Source: Thermoplasmata archaeon
GTDB lineage: Archaea > Thermoplasmatota > Thermoplasmata > Methanomassiliicoccales > Methanomethylophilaceae
DNA: 64,000 nucleotides
NCBI GenBank assembly: GCA_015063245.1
Contig: SUSV01000004.1
Location: forward strand, 57,723 to 121,722
Direction: 5' to 3'
In this document: positions 8,652 to 16,665 of the stretch, piece by piece
Layout of the letters: each line of letters begins with the position of its first letter
How positions within the stretch are numbered: the first letter of the stretch is position 1
Made by a program: the position numbers and the translations under genes
Notes under the pieces: model-generated
What the model saw: the letters and a program-made list of their open reading frames with translations, nothing else
The model's database searches: none
What the model was told of the DNA's origin: nothing

Positions 8652-9971
8652 TCAATGGTATGCGGGCTCTCCATGCTCCACTATATCCTGTCCCATGTCC
8701 TGCTCCGAGGATGTCACTCCTACGCGTATGAACTTCGATATGACATAGAGAATCGCGAATGAGATTATCGTGCTGTAGATCATCGTGAAGGCCACCATTA
8801 TCAGCTGACTGGCTATAAGGTCCGTTCCGCCGAAGAGCAGCCCCTCTGCAGCCTCTCCGACGATTGTGGGCTCTGCAAGGAATCCTAGTGCTATCAGACC
8901 GTATATCGTGACACATCCATGGAGGGCGAAGACATCCAGAGCATCGTCGAACTTCTTCATTCCGTGGAAGAAGCGTATCGCAAGGTATCCGATTGCCGCC
9001 CCGGAGGCGCCGAGGAACATAGCTGACTGTATGCTTACATATCCTGCACAGGGTGTGATCGCAACAAGTCCGGCGAGCAGTCCAGTACAGATACCGGTGG
9101 TTGTCACACGGCCATAGAGGCTGTACTGGATTATCATCCATGTGACAGTGCTGGCCATCCAGGCTACAACCGTGTTTATTATGACATGAAGTGCGGACGC
9201 TCCGACATTCCCGTATGCCCCTCCGTTGAATCCCATCCATCCGACCATGAGGAGCCCCGTTCCGAGGAACACCATAGGGATGTTGTGCGAAGGAAGCTTA
9301 CGTATGTGCTCCTTCCTGGGCCCGAGGAACTTCACCGCGACGACCCCAGCCATCGCGGCACTGAGATGGATTGCTATTCCTCCAGCGAGATCAAGTCCGG
9401 TGAACCAGTCTCCGAATATCTTCTGGAACCCCCCGTCCCACTCGAAGTGGGCCATCGGCGCGTAGACCAAAAGCGACCAAAGCGCCATGTACAGTATAGC
9501 AGCCGGGAACCTCATACGCTCTGCGCTGGCTCCTAGGAACAGACACGGAGCTATGATCGCGAACATCATCTGGTAGATGGCGAACTCCAGCTCGGATATG
9601 TTCCCGTCCGATGCCGTGTCCACAGCGCCCTCGAAGAACATCCTCGAGAAATCACCGAATGCGCCGTCCCCTCCGAATGCGAGAGAATAGCCGCATATGA
9701 TCCACAGCATACCGACTACCGCCGCCCCGCTCATCGACTGGGCGATCATTGCGGACATGCTCTGCTTGCGCAGCAGTCCTCCGTAGAAGAGGATCAGTCC
9801 CGGCACCATAAGAAGCACCAGCGTTGAACTGACAAGCATCCACGAAATACTGCCTCCTGCCGCCTCATCGGAGGGATCCACCGAAGCTGAGACGGAGGGG
9901 ATCGAACAAACTGATACGACCGCGATAGCAAGGATCGCTAAGGGGATCGAAATCTTTAGCAGTTTTCTCAT
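8652..9971 (-). CDS. amt: Ammonium transporter Amt
   Basis: 439 aa. A cleavable-type signal sequence (about 30 residues ending VSASV) is followed by about 11 membrane helices. Amt features include PGLILFYGGLLRKQ near residue 60, the pore-lining histidine-containing helices (FHGMKKFDDALDVFALHGC) and the C-terminal tail contacted by GlnK. Conducts ammonium/ammonia. GAGGTGATAGA precedes ATG 9971. Overlapping palindromes at 9986-10008 lie between a TAAATA box and the start. Confidence 0.95.
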   Translation of the reverse strand: MRKLLKISIPLAILAIAVVSVCSIPSVSASVDPSDEAAGGSISWMLVSSTLVLLMVPGLILFYGGLLRKQSMSAMIAQSMSGAAVVGMLWIICGYSLAFGGDGAFGDFSRMFFEGAVDTASDGNISELEFAIYQMMFAIIAPCLFLGASAERMRFPAAILYMALWSLLVYAPMAHFEWDGGFQKIFGDWFTGLDLAGGIAIHLSAAMAGVVAVKFLGPRKEHIRKLPSHNIPMVFLGTGLLMVGWMGFNGGAYGNVGASALHVIINTVVAWMASTVTWMIIQYSLYGRVTTTGICTGLLAGLVAITPCAGYVSIQSAMFLGASGAAIGYLAIRFFHGMKKFDDALDVFALHGCVTIYGLIALGFLAEPTIVGEAAEGLLFGGTDLIASQLIMVAFTMIYSTIISFAILYVISKFIRVGVTSSEQDMGQDIVEHGEPAYH

Positions 9972-9985
9972 TCTATCACCTCAAT

Positions 9986-10008
9986 GCTTGTCAGACAAGC
10001 AATGCTTG
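9986..10008. promoter_or_regulatory. Overlapping palindromes before amt-glnK
   Basis: GCTTGTC-A-GACAAGC (9986-10000) overlaps CAAGCA-A-TGCTTG (9996-10008); both are perfect. On the minus strand they fall around the expected transcription start, about 20-30 nt downstream of TCTAAATAC (near 10030) and 15 nt before ATG 9971. The position suits a repressor operator. It does not match the NrpR GGAA-N6-TTCC pattern. The rest of 10009-10266 holds only the pheT TATA (CTTTATTA near 10237). Confidence 0.45.
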
Positions 10009-10266
10009 CCAAACGTTTTCCAGCAGTATTTAGAACATGCCCAGCTAACAAAAAATGAAGAGTTTTACAGAAAACAACAGGTTTTTTGCATTGTCCGATT
10101 CGGAACAGCGCTCTAATTGTTCTTACAAACCTGAGGAACAAGTGTCGGTCGATGGTTTTTAGATGTACGACGGCGCATTCGCCGGAATAATCGTCGAGCT
10201 GCCAGCATTAACATCCATAGTACGCGCGCGATTACCTTTATTAACATCAGCCATCATCGAGGTTGC

Positions 10267-11925
10267 ATGCCTGTTATAAACTTCAAGTACAGCGACCTTT
10301 GCTCGCTCATCGGACAGGAAGTCCCGATGGAGACATTGGCCGATAGGATACCCATGATCGGTGCTGACATCGAGCATGCCGAAGCCGGATGCGACGACAT
10401 GTCAGTAGAATTCTTCCCTGACCGTCCCGACCTCTACTGCGTCGAGGGTACCGCCAGGGGGATGAGGGCGTTCCTGGGCATCGAGAAGGGCATGAAGACA
10501 TACGATGTAACGAAATCGGATATCGATGTCTTCGTCGACGATTCTGTCAGGAACGTCAGACCCTACTTCCTATGCGGAGTTGTACGCGGAGTCGACATCG
10601 ACGATAACATGCTGAAGTCCATCATGGAGATGCAGGAGAAGCTCCACACCACCATCGGAAGGAAGAGGAAGAAGCTCGCCATCGGAATCCATGACCTGGA
10701 CAAGATCAATGCTCCGTTCACATACAGGCTCGCGGAGCCCCACTCCATCAGGTTCGTGCCCCTCGCAAAGACCGAGGAGATGGACATGGAGGAGATCCTC
10801 ACGAAACACGAGAAGGGACGCGACTACGCCCACCTCCTCAAGGGATATGACAAGTACCCCATCATCCTCGACAGGGACAACAACGTCCTGTCGTTCCCGC
10901 CAATCATCAACGGTTCGCTGACTACTGTCACCACGGACACGCACAACCTGTTCATCGATGTCACCGGATTCGACAGGAAGGCCGTGAAAGGTGCATTGGA
11001 CATCGTGGCCACCGCACTCGCAGAGCGCGGAGGAAGGATCGAATCAGTCACCATGCACGAATCGGGGAAGACATTCCAATCCCCCGACCTCACACCTGCG
11101 GAGTACAGAATCTCCGCCGCCGAGTGCAACAAGTACCTGGGTACCGACCTCACACCCAAGCAGATGGTTGATGCGTTCGCAAAGATGGGATTGGATGCGG
11201 TAGCCGACGGCGATGAGCTGAAGGTCACCGTTCCCGCATACAGGCTTGACATCATGCACAAGGTGGACCTCTTCGAGGATGTCGGGATCGGATACGGTTT
11301 CGAGAACTTCGGAGGAAAATACACATTGCAGCAGACATCCGGTGTCCTGGAGCCGGTCACATCGTTCTCGGAGGACATCAGGGACGTCATGATCGGACTC
11401 GGTTACATGGAGGTGATGACACTCACACTCATCAACGACAAGGATGAGTTCGAGACCTCCAAGCTACCCTGGATGGACAACGTCAGGGTCCTGAACCCGG
11501 CGACCGAGGATGTCACGTGCCTGAGGACCTACCTCATGCCCAGCCTCATCAACATCCTGAGGCACAACAAGCACCGCGACCTTCCCCAGAGGATCTTCGA
11601 GGTCGGCAACATCGTCAGGGACAATGATATCCACGTTCACCTCTGCGCGATGGAGACGGCTTCGAAGGTATCGTTCACAGGAATCAAATCGGTCACCGAA
11701 TCCGTCCTCAGGGAGATGGGATGCGAGTACGAGCTCAAGCCCACGGACATTAAGACATTCATCGACGGAAGGGGTGCCGAGATATACTTCAAAGGAAAGC
11801 CGATCGGAATGTTCGGGGAGATGGCCATAGATGTGGTCACAGGCTATGAGATCACACACCCCATCGCATTCCTCGAGATCGACCTCGGACCCATAATCGC
11901 AGACCACAAGGACACGATGTTCTGA
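10267..11925 (+). CDS. pheT: Phenylalanyl-tRNA synthetase beta subunit
   Basis: 552 aa, the usual length of archaeal PheT, which lacks the N-terminal EMAP-like domain of bacterial forms. Contains the B3/4-type domain (TIGRKRKKLAIGIHDLDKI, editing region around 110-250), a B5 domain (SAAECNKYLG near 280-360) and the catalytic-like C-terminal domain ending GEMAIDVVTGYEITHPIAFLEID. Partners with PheS, which is not in the window. A TATA box about 28 nt before ATG 10267 implies a leaderless mRNA. The peroxiredoxin starts 5 nt downstream. Confidence 0.95.
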   Translation: MPVINFKYSDLCSLIGQEVPMETLADRIPMIGADIEHAEAGCDDMSVEFFPDRPDLYCVEGTARGMRAFLGIEKGMKTYDVTKSDIDVFVDDSVRNVRPYFLCGVVRGVDIDDNMLKSIMEMQEKLHTTIGRKRKKLAIGIHDLDKINAPFTYRLAEPHSIRFVPLAKTEEMDMEEILTKHEKGRDYAHLLKGYDKYPIILDRDNNVLSFPPIINGSLTTVTTDTHNLFIDVTGFDRKAVKGALDIVATALAERGGRIESVTMHESGKTFQSPDLTPAEYRISAAECNKYLGTDLTPKQMVDAFAKMGLDAVADGDELKVTVPAYRLDIMHKVDLFEDVGIGYGFENFGGKYTLQQTSGVLEPVTSFSEDIRDVMIGLGYMEVMTLTLINDKDEFETSKLPWMDNVRVLNPATEDVTCLRTYLMPSLINILRHNKHRDLPQRIFEVGNIVRDNDIHVHLCAMETASKVSFTGIKSVTESVLREMGCEYELKPTDIKTFIDGRGAEIYFKGKPIGMFGEMAIDVVTGYEITHPIAFLEIDLGPIIADHKDTMF

Positions 11926-11929
11926 TACC

Positions 11930-12388
11930 ATGGAAACAGGAGAGAGATTCCCGGATTTCGTCCTCCAGGACGAGAATGGCGATACCTTCGACAGCAAAAC
12001 GCTCGAAGGAACGAGATATGTCATCTACTTCTACCCCAAGGACAACACCTCGGGTTGCACCAGGGAAGCGATCGAGTTCAGCGAGAACCTCGAATCGTTC
12101 AAGGCCCTCGGCATACCTGTGATCGGCGTCAGCAAGGATTCGGTAGCTTCCCATCGGAAATTCATCGATTCCAAGAACCTCACGATCAAGCTCCTGAGCG
12201 ATCCGGATCATGTGCTCCTCGAGGCATCAGGTGCCTGGGGAACCAAGATGATGTACGGAAAGGAGACCACAGGCACCATCAGGTCCACCTTCATCGTCGG
12301 AAAGGACGGTAACATAGAAGCGGTCTGGAAGAAGGTGAAGGTCGCTGGCCATGTGGAGAATGTCCTCGAGAAGGCCAGATCGCTCTGA
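11930..12388 (+). CDS. bcp: Peroxiredoxin, Bcp/PrxQ type
   Basis: 152 aa thioredoxin-fold peroxidase. The active site reads KDNTSGCTREAIEF; this Cys is the peroxidatic cysteine of the TxxC motif. No second cysteine lies 5 residues later, so it looks like a 1-Cys or atypical form. Reduces peroxides in the cytoplasm. Follows pheT by 4 nt and probably shares its transcript. The 3' end meets the FAD-protein gene tail to tail with no spacer. Confidence 0.92.
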   Translation: METGERFPDFVLQDENGDTFDSKTLEGTRYVIYFYPKDNTSGCTREAIEFSENLESFKALGIPVIGVSKDSVASHRKFIDSKNLTIKLLSDPDHVLLEASGAWGTKMMYGKETTGTIRSTFIVGKDGNIEAVWKKVKVAGHVENVLEKARSL

Positions 12389-13237
12389 TCAGAATAGGTT
12401 CCCTATATTCAGGATATAATTGGGATCGAGGATGCCCTTGATCCTTACCAGATCGTCCACGGCCTGCTGGCCGTATTTCATCCTAATCGAATCGTTGTAG
12501 AGCTTACCTGATTCCTCTGTAGGGCATTCATCCTCATGGTCAGAGACGTAGATGTCAGCTTCGGTTATGATGCCGAACACACCCTCCGAACCTATGAACA
12601 GATCTATGAGATCCATATCCGAGGATATCCTCGGTCCGAAATCGTCAGCGGAATCGTATGACGGGAGCTCGAATGAGAAATAGTTCCTGCCTGCGGCGAA
12701 GGCCATCCTCCTGTCGGATGCCTTGTAATCCCCTCTCTGTATGTACATGAAGGTGCTGTCTGAGAATACGACCTTGATCCTCCTGACGAACCTGCGGATG
12801 CCTGAACGATTGGCAGATATGCAGCCTCCTACCGTTGAGTTGCGGTCAACCTTCACAGGGAAGACCATACCGCCGAGGGCAGGTATTTCCTCAGTGACGA
12901 CCTCGGGCTGCGAGTTCCTGATACGGTCGTTGAACATTGATATGGTTGTGCAGGGGAGGACTCTGACGAAGACGCCCTTCTCATCCTTTCCGACACCGAT
13001 CACACCGCGGAGGTATTCCATCGACATTATGTCGCCCCCGTTCGGGACCGCTCCTCCGGATGAACCCGTGCGGTTGCCCGAGATGGTTACCTTGGTGTTG
13101 CCCTTGCTCGAGTACCTGATGCCTTCTCTGAGCTCGGTCTCGTCGTTCGGGAGGATCACGTTCTTAGCGTGACCTTTGAGACTGGACATGTCGTGAAGGT
13201 ACTTCGAATCGTCGCGTATCCTGTCTCTGAAGAACAT
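12389..13237 (-). CDS. Short GlcD-like FAD-binding protein lacking the cap domain
   Basis: 282 aa. It matches the FAD-binding (PCMH/FAD_binding_4) half of GlcD/lactate dehydrogenase-type oxidases: PNDETELREGIRYSS, ISGNRTGSSGGAVPN for the pyrophosphate, and LFIGSEGVFGIITEADI. It then jumps directly to the family's extreme C-terminus (GILDPNYILNIGNLF). The roughly 180-residue substrate/cap domain of the usual 450-aa enzymes is missing without frameshift, so this looks like a stable compact form. Last gene of the srp54 operon; its ATG is adjacent to the stop of the fusion gene. Substrate unknown; it may bind FAD without acting as a typical dehydrogenase. Confidence 0.7.
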   Translation of the reverse strand: MFFRDRIRDDSKYLHDMSSLKGHAKNVILPNDETELREGIRYSSKGNTKVTISGNRTGSSGGAVPNGGDIMSMEYLRGVIGVGKDEKGVFVRVLPCTTISMFNDRIRNSQPEVVTEEIPALGGMVFPVKVDRNSTVGGCISANRSGIRRFVRRIKVVFSDSTFMYIQRGDYKASDRRMAFAAGRNYFSFELPSYDSADDFGPRISSDMDLIDLFIGSEGVFGIITEADIYVSDHEDECPTEESGKLYNDSIRMKYGQQAVDDLVRIKGILDPNYILNIGNLF

Positions 13238-14188
13238 TCAATCATCCCATAGACGCGGAATCATGGCCGCCATCACGGATTGCTCCGTCAGTGATTTACG
13301 GTCCAGGAGACCTTTGCTAAGCAACCCGATGGCGCCTTGCTTTTTCCCTATTTCGGTGCTTCCGTAGACCTCCTTCATCGCATCGCCCACGGTCGATCCC
13401 GTTCTGACCAGCTCAGCGACCTTGTCGGGATATCTGAAACCGGAGCCTTGACCGTAGGTCGCCTTCCCGTCCTTGGATATTATGGTGCAGTGCTGAATGT
13501 CATAGAGCCCATCGAGCATCTCGAAGACGCCCGCCTCGATACCGACTGCCATGTCATGTTCGCCCAATGCCGCCTTCGCACGGTTCTCCGAACCCTGATG
13601 CGTCTGGTCTCCGAACGGCTGGGGAGGGACTCCGCTCTGAACATCGACGGCGGTGATCCTCACCTCGCCGTAAATCCTCTCCATGACCGCCCTTACGGCA
13701 GCGACCTTCACCTGGTTGGTGGAGCCTACCGCGATATCGATGACATCCCTTCTGCCGCTACGACTGTATTCCCCTTTGAGGATGGCCGATGCGCTGATCT
13801 TCTCCCCGTCGTCGGTCCTCAGGATAGGTACGACAGAGAGCTCCAGAGGCTTCAGTCCGCGTCTCTCCCTCTCCTCGTTGATCTTCCTGCCGTTGCCGAG
13901 GGTCTCCTCGGATACGACCAGGACATCCACGTCATCCATCATCACGGCGGGGCCATACATGTCGTCGATCTCGAATATGACATACTTCCCCATGCCGGAT
14001 ATGAAGGATTCCAGCTCTTTCCTGCGGTTATGCATGCTGACGAAGGAATCCCTTCCGGAGGATGCCATGCGGTCCGACGTTATCCCGATCCTGACCTCGT
14101 CGCCGACCTCGAACGCTCTCCTGAGCATGGCCTTGTGGCCGTCATGAAGGATGTTGAACGTCCCTGCTACCGCTGAGATCATTTCCAA
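13238..14188 (-). CDS. Fusion: phosphopantetheine adenylyltransferase + inosine/xanthosine triphosphatase
   Basis: 316 aa with two domains. Residues 1-150 are archaeal PPAT (nucleotidyltransferase motif AGTFNILHDGHKAML near 7-21 and the ISASA motif near 132), the step of CoA synthesis that makes dephospho-CoA. Residues about 153-316 are the NTPase_I-T/YjjX (DUF84) family (VGSTNQVKVAAVRAV, GVPPQPFGDQTHQGSENRA), which hydrolyses ITP/XTP to keep deaminated purines out of nucleic acids. The frame is continuous, so it is a true fusion. Overlaps the Zn-finger gene by 10 nt and abuts the FAD-protein gene. Confidence 0.85.
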   Translation of the reverse strand: MEMISAVAGTFNILHDGHKAMLRRAFEVGDEVRIGITSDRMASSGRDSFVSMHNRRKELESFISGMGKYVIFEIDDMYGPAVMMDDVDVLVVSEETLGNGRKINEERERRGLKPLELSVVPILRTDDGEKISASAILKGEYSRSGRRDVIDIAVGSTNQVKVAAVRAVMERIYGEVRITAVDVQSGVPPQPFGDQTHQGSENRAKAALGEHDMAVGIEAGVFEMLDGLYDIQHCTIISKDGKATYGQGSGFRYPDKVAELVRTGSTVGDAMKEVYGSTEIGKKQGAIGLLSKGLLDRKSLTEQSVMAAMIPRLWDD

Positions 14189-14382
14189 CCGAACCAGAGT
14201 GCAACCACGACGATTGCGACGAGCACTACCTCGATTATGAGATATTTGCGCAGCTTTGTCTTAACTTCATCAGTGGACGTCTCCCTGCAGTAGTCGCTGC
14301 AGAACTTGTCGTCCCCGATGAATGCCTTCCCGCAGACGACACAGTGCCTGTGCTGCGGGATCTTCTCTGTATAATCTGCCAT
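14179..14382 (-). CDS. Small membrane protein with N-terminal zinc finger (DUF2116-like)
   Basis: 67 aa. A CxxC...CxxxC zinc-binding finger (HCVVCGKAFIGDDKFCSDYC, residues 14-33) is followed by a charged linker and one C-terminal membrane helix (about 46-65, YLIIEVVLVAIVVVALWFGW). Family function unknown. Sits inside the srp54 operon, 4 nt after trmY, and overlaps the next gene by 10 nt. Confidence 0.8.
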   Translation of the reverse strand: MADYTEKIPQHRHCVVCGKAFIGDDKFCSDYCRETSTDEVKTKLRKYLIIEVVLVAIVVVALWFGWK

Positions 14383-14386
14383 GTGA

Positions 14387-14980
14387 TCACTCCGTCCTGC
14401 GGTCCAATTCGTTCTGTGCGATTATCATGCAGTGGTCCGCATGCAGGCTGTAGGGCCCGATGCATATCTTGTCGGGAGAGTACGACAGGAGCTCCTGCTC
14501 CTCCTCCTCGGTCAGGTCGTGGTTATCCCCGAGCACGAAGATCGGGTTCTCGGGGAAATCGAACTCCCTGCAGTCTATCCCGTCCTCCTTGAGGTAGACG
14601 AATGAGCCTACCTTGGAGAGCCTCCCGATCACATCGGAGAATGACATCCTAGTGATGTACACGCCGGGGGATGACCTCAGCTCCTGGCCGGGTTCGACCC
14701 TCTTGAGCAATGCGTTCCTGATGAGGGATGATGTGCTCCTCTCATCGGGATTGAGGTATCTGAGGTCCTCTCCTTTGAATACGACCGTCTTGGGCGCATC
14801 GTCGCCGCCCTCGAGAACGAGATATGCCTCCACATCCTTGCGTAGGTTGTGGCTTAAGAAGAATGCAGAATTGACACACCTCACCAAAATGTCCAGCCTG
14901 CCGGCGCCCCCTGCTATGTCATCGAGCTTGAAATCGCCGGTGGTGACGGCCTTGTGGCCGGTGATCACGAAGTATCTCAT
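14387..14980 (-). CDS. trmY: tRNA (pseudouridine54-N1)-methyltransferase TrmY
   Basis: 197-aa SPOUT-class methyltransferase. It makes N1-methylpseudouridine at position 54 in the T-loop of archaeal tRNAs using SAM. Recognised by MRYFVITGHKAVTTGDFKLDD, GRLDILVRCVNSAFFLSH, and the C-terminal trefoil-knot segment FVLGDNHDLTEEEE. Its ATG overlaps the srp54 stop by 4 nt (ATGA), so it is the second gene of the srp54 operon. Confidence 0.93.
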   Translation of the reverse strand: MRYFVITGHKAVTTGDFKLDDIAGGAGRLDILVRCVNSAFFLSHNLRKDVEAYLVLEGGDDAPKTVVFKGEDLRYLNPDERSTSSLIRNALLKRVEPGQELRSSPGVYITRMSFSDVIGRLSKVGSFVYLKEDGIDCREFDFPENPIFVLGDNHDLTEEEEQELLSYSPDKICIGPYSLHADHCMIIAQNELDRRTE

Positions 14981-16338
14981 TCGGATCCCTGCAGCTCCTT
15001 GAGACTGTCGAGGTCTATGCCGCCCATCTGCTTCATGAGCTGCTTGCGCATCTTACGGTCCTTTCCTACGGACTTCATCATCTTGCTGCTCTGGTTGTAC
15101 TGCTTGAGCAGCTCCCTGACATCGTGGGTGGTGACTCCCGCTCCGTTTGCGATCCTCTCGATGCGCTTGGACTTGAGTATCGACGGCTCCTCCTTCTCCT
15201 CGGGGGTCATCGAATCCATTATGACCTTGAAGACCCCGAGCTTCTGCTGAGTAGCCTCATAATCGACCTTGTCTCCCATGGCGCTCATTCCGGGGATGAG
15301 GCTCATAAGCTTCTCAAGGGTACCCATCTTACCCATGGCCGACATCTGATAGTACATGTCGTTCAGGGTGAAGCGTCCCTTCATCATGTTCACGGCGACC
15401 TGCTGCATAGCCTCCTGGTCGTCGATCTCCTGCGAGGCGAGCTCGACAAGTGCTGAGAGATCTCCCATTCCGAGCAGTCTCGATATGAACCTCTTCGCAT
15501 CGAATGCCTCGAGGTCGCGGATGTGCTCCCCGACTCCCAGGAAGACGATCCTTGCATTGGTCTTCTGGATGGCCGAGATGGCTCCTCCTCCCTTAGAGGT
15601 ACCGTCCATCTTCGTGAGGATGACGCCTGTGACGCCTACTGCCTTGTGGAACGCCTCTGCCTGAGGTCCGGCCTGCTGACCGACCTGAGAATCCAGCACC
15701 AGGACCCTCTCCTCGGGCTGTGCGACCTTGGCGATCTTCTTGATCTCGTCGATGAGGTCGTCCTCGAGTGCGTGACGTCCGGATGTATCGATTATCACGA
15801 TCTGCTTGTGCTTGAACGCCTCCTTACCTCTCTTGACGATGGCGGCGGCATCCTTCTCGCCGGGTTCCCCGTAGACGTCAACCCCGACCTTCTCTCCCAG
15901 CTGCTTGAGCTGATCGAGAGCGGCAGGCCTGTACACATCGGCTCCGATGAGTCCGACCGAGAATCCTTTCTTGGAGAAGTAGAGTGCGAGCTTTCCCGTG
16001 GTCGTGGTCTTTCCCTGTCCGTACAGACCGACCATCATGATCGTCTGAGGTTTGAGGGCGAGACCGTCTCCGTTGTTGACCAGTCTCACAAGCTCGTCGT
16101 AGATGATCCTTGTGACATGGTCCTTCATGCTCCTTCCGGCCTCCGGGGGCTCGTTGAGCGCACGGTTCTTGACATTGTTTGTGACCTCGATGACGAGCTT
16201 CACATTCACATCGGCTTCCAGGAGGGCGCGCTGCAGATCCTTGCACAGATCATTGACCATCTCGTCATCGATGACGGATGCCTTTCCCAAGCGATCCAAT
16301 ACGCCCCTCAGGGATTTTCCTAAACCTTCTAAGACCAT
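14977..16338 (-). CDS. srp54: Signal recognition particle GTPase Srp54
   Basis: 453 aa. An N-domain four-helix bundle precedes the G domain with P-loop GLYGQGKTTT (near 105-114), DTSGRH and TKMDG, and a methionine-rich M domain follows (MMKGRFTLNDMYYQM, MKQMGG) that binds 7S RNA and signal peptides. Targets ribosomes making membrane or secreted proteins. ATG 16338 is chosen over an upstream TTG because GAGGTC lies 9 nt before it. First gene of an operon with trmY, the zinc-finger protein, the PPAT fusion and the FAD protein. A T-rich TATA-like stretch lies near 16370. Confidence 0.96.
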   Translation of the reverse strand: MVLEGLGKSLRGVLDRLGKASVIDDEMVNDLCKDLQRALLEADVNVKLVIEVTNNVKNRALNEPPEAGRSMKDHVTRIIYDELVRLVNNGDGLALKPQTIMMVGLYGQGKTTTTGKLALYFSKKGFSVGLIGADVYRPAALDQLKQLGEKVGVDVYGEPGEKDAAAIVKRGKEAFKHKQIVIIDTSGRHALEDDLIDEIKKIAKVAQPEERVLVLDSQVGQQAGPQAEAFHKAVGVTGVILTKMDGTSKGGGAISAIQKTNARIVFLGVGEHIRDLEAFDAKRFISRLLGMGDLSALVELASQEIDDQEAMQQVAVNMMKGRFTLNDMYYQMSAMGKMGTLEKLMSLIPGMSAMGDKVDYEATQQKLGVFKVIMDSMTPEEKEEPSILKSKRIERIANGAGVTTHDVRELLKQYNQSSKMMKSVGKDRKMRKQLMKQMGGIDLDSLKELQGSE

Positions 16339-16404
16339 GGTAAACGACCTCAAATGCGCGCACGCGTAAAAAAAGGATATGGTGTCTTTGTCGACGGAAT
16401 TGGG

Positions 16405-16490
16405 TGATAAACAGTAAGGTTGGGGGACCGGTCAGCTAATAAGAAGGGATGGGATGCACTCTACAGCCTGACCGTGTCCCTGTAATTGTC
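16405..16490 (-). ncRNA. Candidate small structured RNA upstream of srp54
   Basis: In the 327-bp gap between srp54 and the coiled-coil gene, arms GGGAC-c-GGTCAG (16424-16435) and CTGACC-gt-GTCCC (16468-16480) form an 11-bp stem with one small internal loop and a 32-nt apical loop. On the minus strand a TATA box (GATTATATACC, near 16510-16520) lies about 26 nt before the predicted start of the stem. It lies beyond the coiled-coil gene's terminator and upstream of the srp54 promoter, so it is not explained by either. No tRNA or SRP-RNA signature. Strand and ends are inferred. Confidence 0.3.
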
Positions 16491-16638
16491 TTATTAACGA
16501 ATGAGGTATATAATCATTCCCTAAGTCGTTTTTAAAGTACAGACCTAAATTTGTTAATGCCAGAGATAAAATGATATCATCCGAACATTGATTTGGCACC
16601 GTTTATAGCAAGTATCGGAAAAAGGTAAAAGATAGAAA

Positions 16639-16652
16639 GGGGCCGAGGCCCC
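16639..16652 (-). terminator. Terminator hairpin of coiled-coil gene
   Basis: GGGGCC/GGCCCC inverted repeat with a 2-nt centre, 14 nt past the stop. On the minus strand it is followed by a U-rich run (CTTTCTATCTTTTACC). Confidence 0.65.
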
Positions 16653-16665
16653 AAGTAGTTTGATT

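Noticed and set aside
9972..10100. NrpR operator at amt
   Set aside because: No GGAA-N6-TTCC pattern found; the palindromes differ.
15523..16323. 266-codon plus-strand frame antisense to srp54
   Set aside because: Composition of a reverse-frame shadow; Srp54 motifs are on the other strand.
16405..16490. Hairpin as the SRP 7S RNA or a tRNA
   Set aside because: Too short for 7S RNA and lacks T-arm or cloverleaf features.
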